Origin: a virus
DNA length: 39,929 nt
Virus record (IMG/VR): IMGVR_UViG_3300013104_000046
Span: 1 to 39,929 of that record
Reading direction: 5' to 3' (one strand)
Below the pieces are notes generated by a model. The model searched no databases and was not told where the DNA came from. It saw nothing but the letters and a program-made list of their open reading frames with translations. The stretch's first letter is position 1, and each line of letters starts with the position of its first letter. The position numbers and the translations under genes are program-made. Shown here piece after piece: positions 12,934 to 21,100 of the stretch.

Positions 12934-13101
12934 CGTGTCTCCTCGCTTTGCACGAACGCTCCCTAAGCGCCGTGGGGATTTTCCCCGTTTCGTGGGCATT
13001 GACACCCATTGATGGGGAATATAGCGCAGCTCTGCACGGAATTTCCCACCCGCAGGGAAAAGGGGGTCCCTGCTGGGGGAAATCTGTGTAAGGCTCGGGC
13101 A
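12934..13101. promoter_or_regulatory. Divergent immunity control region with operator-like repeats
   Basis: This 168-base gap parts the leftward early operon and the rightward repressor. It contains the palindrome GGGGA-TTT-TCCCC (12974-12986), the palindrome TTTCCC-N7-GGGAAA (13042-13060) and single GGGGAA-type half-sites at about 13014-13019 and 13075-13081. A rightward -35 TTGACA lies at 12999-13004 with TATAGC at 13020-13025, though the 15-base spacing is short. The repeats are likely binding sites of the XRE repressor. Confidence 0.55.
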
Positions 13102-13605
13102 ATGAGACGACTGGACGCGAAGGAGGTAGCCGGCCGCATCCGGGCCTGCAGGGCCTACGCCGGCCTGACCCGGCAAGAGCTGGCCGAAAAGATGGAGACG
13201 TCTTCCTCGACGGTCGAGCGTTGGGAGAAGGCGCACCCGGGCTCCCTCGGCGGCAATGACGGAGCCCGGCGGCAGTCGATCTTGTGGGAGGTCGCCAAAG
13301 CCTGCGACCTCGACCCGGCCTGGGCGATCGGCGATTGGGACGTGCCGCCGATCTACCGGGTGCAGGAAAGGGATGTCCGGGGGATCGTCGGCCGTCTGCA
13401 GCGGATCGAACAAGCGCTGGGGCTCGAGCAGGTTCCCCAGCTTGCCGACGCCCCTACCGGCCCAATGGGGCCGCGCCCTGGCGAGCGACCGGAGGACGTT
13501 GTTGACGAGATTGAGCGGCTAACGAGTGACCCAGCCGCGCGCAAATCGCCTGCCAGCGACTCCCGGAGGGCAGGCGGTTCGCGTGGTAGAGGGCAGTCGC
13601 GGTGA
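13102..13605 (+). CDS. XRE-family repressor, probable immunity repressor
   Basis: This protein has 167 residues. I chose ATG 13102; the frame is open upstream to 13009 but that part overlaps the promoter and operators. Residues about 8-62 form a lambda-type helix-turn-helix (VAGRIRACRAYAGLTRQELA, EKMETSSSTVERWEKAHPG). Residues 75-110 look like a dimerisation helix (RVQERDVRGIVGRLQRIEQA), and the tail is Pro/Arg-rich and probably disordered. There is no peptidase (LexA-like) domain, so induction would not be by self-cleavage. Divergence from the early operon and the nearby operator repeats support the immunity role. Confidence 0.75.
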   Translation: MRRLDAKEVAGRIRACRAYAGLTRQELAEKMETSSSTVERWEKAHPGSLGGNDGARRQSILWEVAKACDLDPAWAIGDWDVPPIYRVQERDVRGIVGRLQRIEQALGLEQVPQLADAPTGPMGPRPGERPEDVVDEIERLTSDPAARKSPASDSRRAGGSRGRGQSR

Positions 13606-13666
13606 GGTCATCGAGCGCCGCTTGCTCCCGGCGTCTGACCTCTTCCTCCGTCTCTACGTGTGGCAT
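13454..13666 (-). CDS. Possible antisense small protein overlapping the repressor 3' end
   Basis: A leftward frame of 70 residues from ATG 13664-13666 (or 13681) reads like a protein: PHVETEEEVRRREQAALDDL, then LYHANRLPSGSRWQAICARL. About 150 bases overlap the disordered tail of the repressor on the other strand. There is no clear ribosome site. Both frames cannot be optimal, so this call is weak; the alternative is that it is a GC-driven shadow. Confidence 0.3.
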   Translation of the reverse strand: MPHVETEEEVRRREQAALDDLTATALYHANRLPSGSRWQAICARLGHSLAAQSRQQRPPVARQGAAPLGR

Positions 13667-13681
13667 TTCGTCTGCGAACAT

Positions 13682-13972
13682 ACGTTCGGTAGCGGGAGCG
13701 AGACTCTAGCACCGCAGTCCCAACTCGCCCTACCTAGTTTTGACGATACACAGGTTCGCTGGTCCCGCAGGCAAGTTCTTCCCGGTGGGCAGTAAGCCGG
13801 TTCCGGCGACGCCACAGCGGCGCACTCCACCGGCGGAGTCGGCGGTGAGGACCCTGCCATTTGGGTGTGCGCCAGATCGTCGGCCCGGACGCAATGGTCA
13901 GTTAGGTTTCCGGCGCTCAAGGAATGCTGTGTCGTCATGCGGGTACCCAATCACAAGCGCCGCTGTCCGTCC
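13682..13972. other. Gap with no supported gene
   Basis: I see no convincing coding frame here. Open frames contain many Cys, Pro and Thr and no ribosome sites. A TTGACG at about 13739-13744 has no partner -10. Confidence 0.4.
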
Positions 13973-14185
13973 CTAAGAATCCGCCCGGTCACCGGGCGCT
14001 ATTTCCGCCACCGTTGTCTTGGAGAGGCCGGAGTCGACGACGAGATCGCGCTGGGAGGCGCCTTCCTTTCTGGCTTGGCGAATCAGCCGATCGCGCTCAG
14101 AGTCCAGTTCCCGAGCCAAATCCTGCATGGCGAGCTTCAAGTCGCGTATCTGTCGCAGCCGGGCTCGAGGGCTTTGGGAAGGCAT
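13973..14185 (-). CDS. Small coiled-coil/HTH regulator
   Basis: This protein has 70 residues from ATG 14183-14185; a TTG start at 14233 is possible. A charged helix (RLRQIRDLKLAMQDLARELD, SERDRLIRQARK) is followed by a helix-turn-helix at the end (EGASQRDLVVDSGLSKTTVA). Such proteins are common as small DNA-binding regulators in actinobacteria and their phages. It is divergent from the XRE gene at 14390, so the two may share the control region with the 14342-14354 palindrome. Confidence 0.55.
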   Translation of the reverse strand: MPSQSPRARLRQIRDLKLAMQDLARELDSERDRLIRQARKEGASQRDLVVDSGLSKTTVAEIAPGDRADS

Positions 14186-14341
14186 CGTCGTTTGAACGCA
14201 ACACGTAGACGCCCCCGGTGGCAAGAGCTGCAACCCCTCTACCTGCTTAGCAGCAGATCGACACTCAAAGTCGTCGGACTGCCTCTGCGGGTAGACCTAC
14301 GGGTACCAAAGGACGAGGGGGCCAACGCCCTTTCCCCCTTG

Positions 14342-14354
14342 TACCGCAGCGGTA
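14342..14354. promoter_or_regulatory. Operator-like palindrome TACCGC-A-GCGGTA
   Basis: A perfect 6-1-6 inverted repeat 35 bases upstream of the small XRE gene. The 10 bases CCCCCTTGTA before and within it are partly shared with the second site at 14644-14656. It is a likely autoregulatory site of the XRE protein. Confidence 0.55.
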
Positions 14355-14389
14355 AGCGAGGCCCTTCTGTGCGGCATAGGTTCCGCCCG

Positions 14390-14629
14390 ATGCTCGACCA
14401 GCTCGGCCGGGTCGCCCGCGAAGCGAGGCTTGGGGCCGGCCGCACGCAGATTGCCGTCGCCACTGCGGCGGGGGTGAGTCACGCCGTGATCTCTCGGTTG
14501 GAGAACGGAAGGCGATGGCCGCAAGATCCCGATCAGATCGTCGCCGCATACGAGAACGAGTGCGGGCTAGAGACAGACGAGCTGTGGCGGCGGGCGATTG
14601 GGCAAGCAAAGCCGAGCGGTCGCCGCTAA
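14390..14629 (+). CDS. Small XRE-family (Cro-like) protein
   Basis: This protein has 79 residues from ATG 14390. The long open frame upstream has no protein-like features. It is essentially one lambda-type helix-turn-helix (LGRVAREARLGAGRTQIAVA, TAAGVSHAVISRLENGRRWP) plus a short helical end. It has no effector domain, so it is probably a Cro-like repressor or a partner of the other small regulators. Palindromes TACCG..CGGTA lie before and after it. No strong ribosome site is present, so leaderless or weak translation is possible. Confidence 0.65.
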   Translation: MLDQLGRVAREARLGAGRTQIAVATAAGVSHAVISRLENGRRWPQDPDQIVAAYENECGLETDELWRRAIGQAKPSGRR

Positions 14630-14643
14630 GATGCCCCGCCTTG

Positions 14644-14656
14644 TACCGTAGCGGTA
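14644..14656. promoter_or_regulatory. Operator-like palindrome TACCG-TAG-CGGTA
   Basis: A 5-3-5 inverted repeat, a near copy of 14342-14354 with the same CTTG before it. It lies 23 bases upstream of the winged-helix gene at 14679, so the same regulator may control both genes. Confidence 0.55.
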
Positions 14657-14678
14657 AATCGAAAGAGGAGAAGACAGC

Positions 14679-14894
14679 GTGCCGCGCACACGACGACGAG
14701 TAGCCCGTGCCCTCTGCCACCCGCTTCGGGCAACACTCAGCAAGCGGATCAATGCCGCAGCCCGGCCGCTCCCCCTCGAAGACCTGGCGCGAGCGCTCGA
14801 CCTGGCGGTCGGCCACGCCCGCTACCACGTCCGCGTCCTCGCTGCCTGTGGGCTGGCGAAGATCGACGACGACGATTGCACCCAGCCGGCCTGA
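14679..14894 (+). CDS. ArsR-like winged-helix protein
   Basis: This protein has 71 residues. The GTG start has AGAGGAG 8 bases upstream. After a basic N-terminus, residues about 12-62 form a winged helix of the ArsR/HTH_20 type (CHPLRATLSKRINAAARPLP, LEDLARALDLAVGHARYHV). It lacks the Cys metal ligands of metal-sensing ArsR proteins. It is probably a DNA-binding regulator. It ends 21 bases before the bidirectional terminator. Confidence 0.65.
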   Translation: MPRTRRRVARALCHPLRATLSKRINAAARPLPLEDLARALDLAVGHARYHVRVLAACGLAKIDDDDCTQPA

Positions 14895-14914
14895 GCGCCG
14901 GCCCTCCCAAAACG

Positions 14915-14955
14915 AAGAAGCCCCCCGGGCCTTCCAACGGCTCGGGGGGCTTCTT
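14915..14955. terminator. Strong bidirectional intrinsic terminator
   Basis: AAGAAGCCCCCCG (14915-14927) pairs with CGGGGGGCTTCTT (14943-14955), 13 bp, and extra GCC/GGC pairing is possible in the loop. TTTT follows on the top strand and TTTT on the bottom strand beyond CG. It separates the rightward regulator genes from the leftward late operon. Confidence 0.9.
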
Positions 14956-15282
14956 TTAGGGCCAGTCGTCTTCGTGGACCCACTCGATCGAGCGGGTGTC
15001 CTTCGGCCCGCGTTTGGCACCCCGCACGTTGGCAAGCCAGCGGGTGCCGCCGGGGGGCAGGGGCGTCTCGCGCATCTCTTGGCGGGCGTCGGGGCGAAAG
15101 CCGTCATAGGGACGCTTGCGGCACTTGACCTCGATCAGGCGCGTCTCACCCGTCTCGGGGTGGACGGAGAGCAGGTCGCCGGCGCCGCCGATATGGCGGC
15201 GGGACGCGACTACCCACCCCTCCGCTTCGAGACACTCAGCGACGTAGAGCTCCGCGCCGTTGCCTTTGCGGCTCGTGTTCAA
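14956..15282 (-). CDS. PD-(D/E)XK nuclease, Hjc/YraN-like
   Basis: This protein has 108 residues. The TTG start lies in a TTGA overlap with the upstream stop. The catalytic pattern is clear: Glu11 (GNGAELYVAECL), Asp36 (GGAGDLL), Glu51 and Lys53 (LIEVK). This is the core of archaeal-type Holliday-junction resolvases and related small nucleases. It probably resolves branched DNA before packaging. It is the last gene of the leftward late region; the stop lies inside the terminator. Exact substrate (four-way junction or other branched DNA) is not shown by the sequence. Confidence 0.75.
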   Translation of the reverse strand: MNTSRKGNGAELYVAECLEAEGWVVASRRHIGGAGDLLSVHPETGETRLIEVKCRKRPYDGFRPDARQEMRETPLPPGGTRWLANVRGAKRGPKDTRSIEWVHEDDWP

Positions 15283-15443
15283 GCGGCCCGCCGCATCAGC
15301 TCAGCGCGAGCGTCGTGCTCGCGCATTGCCCGCGCGCGCAGGATGTTCTCGGGCAGGCAGGTCAACGCGGCGTCGACCTTGCGCTTGGATCCTCTCTCTC
15401 TCTCTCTCTCTCTCGGCGCCCGGCCGCCGAAGGTGGCGGCCAC
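15279..15443 (-). CDS. 54-residue protein with a (CT)n microsatellite
   Basis: The GTG start at 15441-15443 follows the holin stop without a gap, and its TGA overlaps the nuclease TTG start. The product begins VAATFGGRAPRERERERG and continues with a helical part (RKVDAALTCLPENILRARAM). The Arg-Glu repeat is written by GA dinucleotides (complement of 15392-15414). Gain or loss of one 2-base unit would shift the frame. No family is recognised. Confidence 0.5.
   Translation of the reverse strand: MAATFGGRAPRERERERGSKRKVDAALTCLPENILRARAMREHDARAELMRRAA
15392..15414 (+). repeat. (CT)11 dinucleotide microsatellite
   Basis: 23 bases of uninterrupted alternating C and T, inside a short reading frame on the opposite strand. 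This is rare in a compact phage genome. Confidence 0.9.
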
Positions 15444-15962
15444 TCACTGAGCCGCCGCCGGCGAGGGCGCGGGCGCGGCGGCCTGGGGCGCCATGTGCTC
15501 GGCGCCGATGTCGTGGAGGAACTGCGAAAGCGTGTCGCCAAGGTGACCGAGGTCGGCGGCGATTGCCGCAGGCTGCAGCGTCCCCGCTTCCACCTGCGTC
15601 CGTAGGTCCGCGATTACGTGCGCGACCTGCTCGACGGTGCCGATGTTGGCGAGGATGTGCTGCACCGCCGGGTCGTCAGCGAGTTCGTCCAGCGCCGCCT
15701 CAAGGTCGGCCTGGTAGTTGACGGGCTCCTGGCGCTGCCACTGGTCGATCCAGCGGTCGAGCAGCCGGATCGTGATGAGCGCTGCGGCGGCGAGCACCCC
15801 GGCAACTTCCGGCGCGCCAAGGTTGAGGCCGGGGAAGTGCGCGGCGAGCCACGCGCTGATCGTCGCCGAGGCGGCAGTCAGCAGGCCCCCGAGCAAGACG
15901 ACGAGTCGGTTGGGTGGGAACTGCGCCTGTAGGAAGTCGATGGCGCGGTTGACGAAATTCAC
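15444..15962 (-). CDS. Holin-like membrane protein
   Basis: This protein has 172 residues. The GTG start has GGAGGAG upstream and overlaps the stop of the 40-residue gene (GTGA). Two membrane helices are predicted at about 19-41 (LVVLLGGLLTAASATISAWL) and 50-68 (LGAPEVAGVLAAAALITIRL), followed by a soluble helical domain and an Ala/Pro-rich tail. Location beside the lysozyme and peptidase supports a holin. The long soluble end is larger than in most two-helix holins. Confidence 0.7.
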   Translation of the reverse strand: MNFVNRAIDFLQAQFPPNRLVVLLGGLLTAASATISAWLAAHFPGLNLGAPEVAGVLAAAALITIRLLDRWIDQWQRQEPVNYQADLEAALDELADDPAVQHILANIGTVEQVAHVIADLRTQVEAGTLQPAAIAADLGHLGDTLSQFLHDIGAEHMAPQAAAPAPSPAAAQ

Positions 15963-16081
15963 TTGGATCTCCTCCTCTTGCGGGATGTGTATTGCTGCGA
16001 GGCGAACTGGCCTCGACGGCCCCCCGGCCGGTAGGGCCGACCGAGGAACTTGGCGACGAGACGGACGAAGGACTCAGGCAT
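15959..16081 (-). CDS. 40-residue basic protein of the lysis cassette
   Basis: The start ATG 16079-16081 overlaps the lysozyme stop by 8 bases, and the TGA overlaps the holin GTG (GTGA). The product (PESFVRLVAKFLGRPYRPGG, ending SRKRRRSK) is an amphipathic basic peptide. Function unknown; a modifier of the membrane or of holin timing is possible. Confidence 0.45.
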   Translation of the reverse strand: MPESFVRLVAKFLGRPYRPGGRRGQFASQQYTSRKRRRSK

Positions 16082-16595
16082 CGCCGGAAAGCCAGGCCCG
16101 CCACTTTTCGGCGCGGGCCGCGACTTCGCGGGCGTAGACGTAGTTCGGGTTTCCCTCACCGCCGTTGTAGGCGCCGATGCCCCGGACTTCGCCGAGGCGG
16201 TGGACGAGGTCGGCAAGGATCGACGTGGCGAGGAAGACCTCGACGCGGGGCTTCCAGAGCCCGATGTGGTCGCGTATGTACGTCCAGAAGGTGATCTGCC
16301 CGAGCCCGACTCCGTTGGCCCCGCCGCCGTGGCGACGGATCAGCTCGTCGCGGAAGCGCTTGTAGTTCGCCTTCGTCACCTTCTCGCCAGCGAGAAGGCC
16401 GCCGGCGTCGTGGCCGTAAATCAGCTTGAAGTCGGACTCCTGCTCGAACATGCCGAAGGCGAGCGAATAGCGCAGCCGGTATTTGCGGCAGGCGAAGGCG
16501 ATGTCCTTGGCGATCGCCTTCGGGACGCCGTGGAGGGCCGCGCGCTCCGCAATCCGCTTGGCCGCCCGACGTGAGTAGAGCTTGCGCCGCTTCAT
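16074..16595 (-). CDS. Lysozyme, SLT/goose-type-like endolysin
   Basis: This protein has 173 residues. The ATG overlaps the peptidase stop (ATGA). A basic N-terminus (KRRKLYSRRAAKRIAERAAL) precedes the lysozyme fold: FGMFEQESDF (residues 47-56, catalytic Glu probably 53), GVGLGQITFW (95-104) and GIGAYNGGEGNPNYVYAREV (about 139-158). These are the EqES, GLGQIT and AYNGG boxes of lytic transglycosylases and goose-type lysozymes. It cuts the glycan strands of the host wall. There is no signal peptide, so it needs the holin. Confidence 0.85.
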   Translation of the reverse strand: MKRRKLYSRRAAKRIAERAALHGVPKAIAKDIAFACRKYRLRYSLAFGMFEQESDFKLIYGHDAGGLLAGEKVTKANYKRFRDELIRRHGGGANGVGLGQITFWTYIRDHIGLWKPRVEVFLATSILADLVHRLGEVRGIGAYNGGEGNPNYVYAREVAARAEKWRAWLSGDA

Positions 16596-17143
16596 CGCCG
16601 GTACCCGTCCCTCGGCGCGATGTGGTCGTGATCGCCGTGGTCGGGAAAGTGCGCGTCGACCACAGCCCCCTCCTTGACGTAGAAGCCCGCGGGGCCAAAC
16701 AGCTCGTGGAAGTCATCAGCCTCGCCCGGCGTGTGACTGAGGCAGAAGTGCTGGAACTCTTCCATCTGCGCGACCGTCGCGAAGATCAGGTCGATCGCGT
16801 GGCCTAGCGGCGTCGGGTTGTGCCAGCTGCCCGGCGCGTGGGTGCCGTCCGTCGTCGCGGTGACGGTGCAGACGTAGCCCCGCTCGCGGGCGAACTTGTA
16901 GGCGACGGCGACCAGGCGCTTGCAGGCGTCGTCGATATTGGCCGGGTGCCCGTCGAGCATCCCGACGTTGAAGTCGCCGACGCGACGCTTGTGGATCGAC
17001 AGCGCCTTCTGTTTGAAGCGCCGGGCCTTGAGCCCGAGGCGAGCCGCAAAGGGAAAGTGCTTCTTCTCGAGCTGGCGCCGCCGCTGGCGGAGCAGCTTTC
17101 GGTGTTCGGCGCGCAGCGCGCGCTCTTCGGATCGCAGGCTCAA
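16592..17143 (-). CDS. M15-like zinc peptidase endolysin
   Basis: This protein has 183 residues. The TTG start is set by a perfect AAAGGAGG five bases upstream. The first 60 residues are highly basic and helical. The peptidase part shows SWHNPTPLGHAIDL (His108 and Asp118) and GDHDHI (His172/His174), the zinc ligands of M15 D,D-carboxypeptidases, with three extra residues inside the first motif. It should cleave peptidoglycan peptides and act with the adjacent lysozyme, so the two activities are split over two genes and not fused in one endolysin. Confidence 0.8.
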   Translation of the reverse strand: MSLRSEERALRAEHRKLLRQRRRQLEKKHFPFAARLGLKARRFKQKALSIHKRRVGDFNVGMLDGHPANIDDACKRLVAVAYKFARERGYVCTVTATTDGTHAPGSWHNPTPLGHAIDLIFATVAQMEEFQHFCLSHTPGEADDFHELFGPAGFYVKEGAVVDAHFPDHGDHDHIAPRDGYRR

Positions 17144-17194
17144 CGGAGCCTCCTTTCACGTCGCTATTGGGAGCCGCACTCAGGCGGCGAGGAT

Positions 17195-17887
17195 TTAGCG
17201 GCCTACGCCGACTTCGGCGCAGACCGCCAGCGCGCAGGCTTCAAGTTCGACGCCGCTTTTGCCGGCGCCAGGCGGCGGTTTGCTTTCGCTTTGGCCGGGC
17301 CCGCCTTCGCCGCCCTGCCCGGGGGGACCAGCGGGGCTGCCGGTGTCCGGTCCGGTGTCCGGCGGTCCGGGCGCAGGTTCGGCTCCGGGAGTGGGCGCGA
17401 GCGATTTCGGCCCCGGTTTATGTCCCTGGCCGTGTCCCTCTCCGTGTCCACCGCCGGGCGAACCCGGCGTGGGTTGCTGGCCCGCCGTGGACGGGTTCTG
17501 AGCACCACCCCCTTCCGGCGACGTCGCGTCCGGTGACGACGACACTTCCGTCGCGCCTCGAGTGGGCGGCGGGTAGGTGATCGCGGCGATCAGGGCGGCG
17601 CGGCAGCGCTCGACCTTCCGGCAGTTGACGAGGCCGATGCGGATCCGCTCAGCGCAGCGGGCGGCGCGGTCGGGGTGCTTGAGCGACTCGCTGTCGCAGA
17701 TCGCCCGGCTGACCTTCGTTACCTGCGGGCGGAGCACGTTGACCTGATTCTGCGTGTCCTGTTGCCCCAGGAAGACGACGAAAATCGCAACGGCGCCTGC
17801 GACGATCGCCACGGCCACCGCCGCGAAGACCGGCAGGGCATGGTCGGCGATCCAGATCTCCACCCGGTTGAGCCTGACTTGCTTCAT
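17195..17887 (-). CDS. Membrane-anchored protein with Gly/Pro-rich tail
   Basis: This protein has 230 residues. The ATG start overlaps the upstream stop (ATGA). One membrane helix lies at about 17-41 (LPVFAAVAVAIVAGAVAIFV), then a compact part with four Cys (residues about 60-95, ICDSESLKHPDRAARCAERI) that could form disulfides outside the membrane, then about 110 residues of low-complexity Gly/Pro/Ser sequence. The layout, an anchor plus a long flexible outer part in a lysis cassette, could suit a spanin-like or wall-spanning role, but no family match is visible. Confidence 0.6.
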   Translation of the reverse strand: MKQVRLNRVEIWIADHALPVFAAVAVAIVAGAVAIFVVFLGQQDTQNQVNVLRPQVTKVSRAICDSESLKHPDRAARCAERIRIGLVNCRKVERCRAALIAAITYPPPTRGATEVSSSPDATSPEGGGAQNPSTAGQQPTPGSPGGGHGEGHGQGHKPGPKSLAPTPGAEPAPGPPDTGPDTGSPAGPPGQGGEGGPGQSESKPPPGAGKSGVELEACALAVCAEVGVGR

Positions 17888-18129
17888 CCCGTCACCACCA
17901 GTCCGATTAGGGTCACGATCACCGCGAGCAAGCCGACTACCGCCGAGCCGAGCGCAATCACCATCGCTCGAGCCGCCAGTTCCCGCCGGTCGCGGTCTTC
18001 CTTGCGCCACCCCTTGAAGTCGTCGCGGAGGCCGGCGAGCTGGTCGCCGAGGCCGCCCTCACCACGGATGCCGAAGACCATCGCCTCGAGGTCCCGTAGG
18101 CGTTCTTCGACCCGATCTGCCGGGCTCAC
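17884..18129 (-). CDS. XhlA-like coiled-coil membrane protein
   Basis: This protein has 81 residues. GTG 18127-18129 overlaps the stop of the giant gene (GTGA). A charged coiled coil (ADRVEERLRDLEAMVFGIRG, then LAGLRDDFKGWRKEDRDRRE) is followed by a C-terminal membrane helix (ALGSAVVGLLAVIVTLIGLV). This is the layout of XhlA-type lysis partners of holins. It is the first gene of the lysis cassette. Confidence 0.65.
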   Translation of the reverse strand: MSPADRVEERLRDLEAMVFGIRGEGGLGDQLAGLRDDFKGWRKEDRDRRELAARAMVIALGSAVVGLLAVIVTLIGLVVTG

Positions 18130-21100
18130 TTCGAGCTCCACGGATTGCTTTCTCCCCCACCGCTTGACCCCCCCGACGACCACGGGTTCGATCCGCCGCC
18201 GAAGGTCGAGCTCCAAGGGTTGCTCGAGTCGCCAGTCCCGTATTTGCCTTCGCCGTAGAACTGCAAGAAGAGGCGGTCTTCTTTCGCGTGGGGGATCTTG
18301 TATTTGGTGAAGAGTTTGTCGAGCACCCGATTGGCTTCGTCGTATTCAGCTTCCATCGACGCGAGCCGACCATCTCGCTCTTTTTTGAGCGCCGGCAGGG
18401 TGTGTCGCTTGCCTTCTTCGACAGCATTCTTCATCCGGGTCGCGTAGGTGGCCGAGAGGTCGTCGCGAGCGCTCGAGCTGTTCTTCGAGAACGCCTTGAG
18501 CACCCGGCCGAGAAGGGCCGAGTCGTGCTCTTTGCCGACGTCTTTCGGATACGGCGGGGCGATCAAGGTGCGGGCGTAGCGCTCGGCAGAGCCATAGCCG
18601 CGCAGCTTTCCCGAGAGCTTGTCGAGGGCCTCCTGCCGTTCGGTCGAGAAGGAGCCGACGATCGGAAGCTGGCCGATCCCCTCCCCCCGCTTCCTACCGG
18701 CCGGAAGGCTCGCCTCCCCGGCCACCCTTGCGAGCGGAGAGAGCGAGAGCAGCTGACCCAAGGCATTCCACCCCGAGCCGCCTTCCTGCTTGCCGGAGAG
18801 CGGCGAGACGCCGTAGATGGCCGTCCCCAGGGCCGCGAGGGCGGGCTGAGCGAGCTTCGCCGCCGCGATCCCCTTCGGGCCTTCGCTCGAGCCGCCGAGG
18901 GCCTCTACGAGCGCGTTGGAGCCCGGCGCGATACGGGAGAGGTCGATGAACTTCTTTTCGCCGCCGAGGTCGACCGGCACCATCGCCCACTGCGTGAAGT
19001 AGGAGGGGTCGCCACCGAGGAGTTTGTGCACCTCCTGTGCGTTCTGCTGGCCGAGCCCGTAGAGCATCGCCGCCTTGATCGGGTGGCGCTTGGGGAAGGC
19101 ATAGAACGTCCAGCGGAGGCTCATGCGGACGAAGGGGTAGAAGATCATCGCCTGGGCGGCGACGCGCTCGTTCTTCGTCAGCGCCGACCAATTACCCATG
19201 ACGTCGTCGAGGTAGGACTGGTAGCGGCGCGACCACTTCGGATGCTCACTCACCCACTCGGCCTGCTGGGTGAGTGACTTGCCCTTCATCTCTTTGAGCG
19301 CCGTCCCCATCTCCCGATGCAGACCGCCGATCCCCCGCAGGAAGTAGTTGGTGCGGCCATTGAGATCCTTGTCGATCTTCGCCAGGGTCGTCAGCGCCCG
19401 GATGCGGCCACCCTTCCACTGGTCGATCCGCGCGATCGACGTTGGGATCCCCCGTAGGAAGCGACCGTAGGGCGTCGCCTCGAGTGCACCGTAGGCCTTC
19501 GCGGCGGCGTCCATGTCGCCAGCTTTCAGGTCGAGCTTGAGATCCTCGGCCTTTTCGATGGTGCGCGTGGTGACGCCCACCCAAGAGTCGAACGCCTGCC
19601 GCTTGTCCGGCTTCATCGCTTTGTAGGAGGCGATCGCCTTTTTGACGAAGGCGGGGTTCAAGAGCCTCGGTTGCGCGACCGCCGCCTGTCCGTACTCGGC
19701 GACAACCTGCATTGCGGCCCAGGCCGGCGACGTGCCGAGGATCAGGTAGGAGGTCGCCCGGTTGACCTTGGCAACCTTCGGCGCGACGAGGGTGTTGGAG
19801 AGCTGGGAGACCAGCTCGTCCATCGCCGCCTTGCGGACGATCTTGTAGTGGCTGCCGGCGGGGCCTTTGCCCTGGCGCAGCGCGTCGAGCTGGCCGACGA
19901 GCTCGAAGTCCTGAGCGGAGATCCCCTTGCCTTTGCCCTTCCCCTCGAGCACGTCGTAGATCCGCTTATAGAACTGGCGCGGCACCTTCATCCACTGCTG
20001 CGAGCTCAACACCGGGTCGGGGCCGCGGAAGAGTTCGTCGGCGTCGCGGGCGTTCCACTCGCGCTTGCCGCCGGGAGCAAATTCGTTGCGCTCGATTACC
20101 TCACGGGCGGCCTTGTAGCTCTCCCGACGCGCGATCGGCCGCGCGATCGACTCCCGGATCATCGGCCGCAGCCCCTCCTCGACCATGCCGAATTCCTCGG
20201 CGGTGCCTTTGCGCCGCTTCGAGCGGCCGGGGAACTGCGTCAGTTTCGACCCACTCGAGCCATAGACGGGCGCCCCGTGCTCGCGGCCGGGACCGGCGTG
20301 CTGGTACTCGGGGAAGGCGCTTTCGGGGATGCCCTCGGCACGAAGGCGCTGCTTGACCGCTTCGGCGAACTCCGGGGTCAGCGTCATGTCGACCTCGCGG
20401 GACGCCTTGTGCTTGGCGACCGCCATCGCCTCGGCCTGGGCCGCTTTCTCGCGCAGGGTGGCCGCGCGAGTGTCGAGCTTGTCGATCCGACCACGCAGTC
20501 GGTCGTGCAGCGTCGGCAGCGGCTTGGCCGAACGGACTGCATTGCCCTCCCTCGGCGTGACGAGCGTCAGCTTGCCGCCGACCGGTTGCAGCTCTTTCGG
20601 AATCAGCCCGCGCCGTTCCATCGCCCTGACCGCCGCCAGCTCGCGCTTCTGCCATTTGCCCGGCGGCAGGTCGAGGTTGCTCTTGTTGAGCTTCTCCCGC
20701 GTTTCGAGCTCGCGGCGCATGATCGCCGCTTTGCGCTCGGCCGTCGCGGCCTTCTTCTTCAACGCTCGTGCGCGGGAACGATCGCGCCGGGCCTCGCGGC
20801 GAAGGACATCTTTGGAGAGCCGACCGCGGGTCGGCTGCGCGCGGACGATGTCGCGCACCGACCGCGGGTGCATCTCCTCGGGAAAGGGGATGTCGCGCGT
20901 CGTCGCGGCCGAGAGGAAGCGGGCGCGTTCTGAGTGCTCGGGCGCCAGTGCGCGGTCCTGGCGCGCGTGGCGCCCCTGCTTGCGGTACTCGCTGACGATC
21001 TTCAGTACCGCCGGGTTGGCGAGCACGTCGGGGTGCTTGACGATGTGCTCGATCACGTCGCGGGTGTAGAGCTTGTCCGGCGAGACGACCATGCCATCTG

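Noticed and set aside
15392-15414. CT repeat as part of a CRISPR or other array
   Set aside because: It is a plain dinucleotide run with no spacers. No CRISPR array was found in the window.
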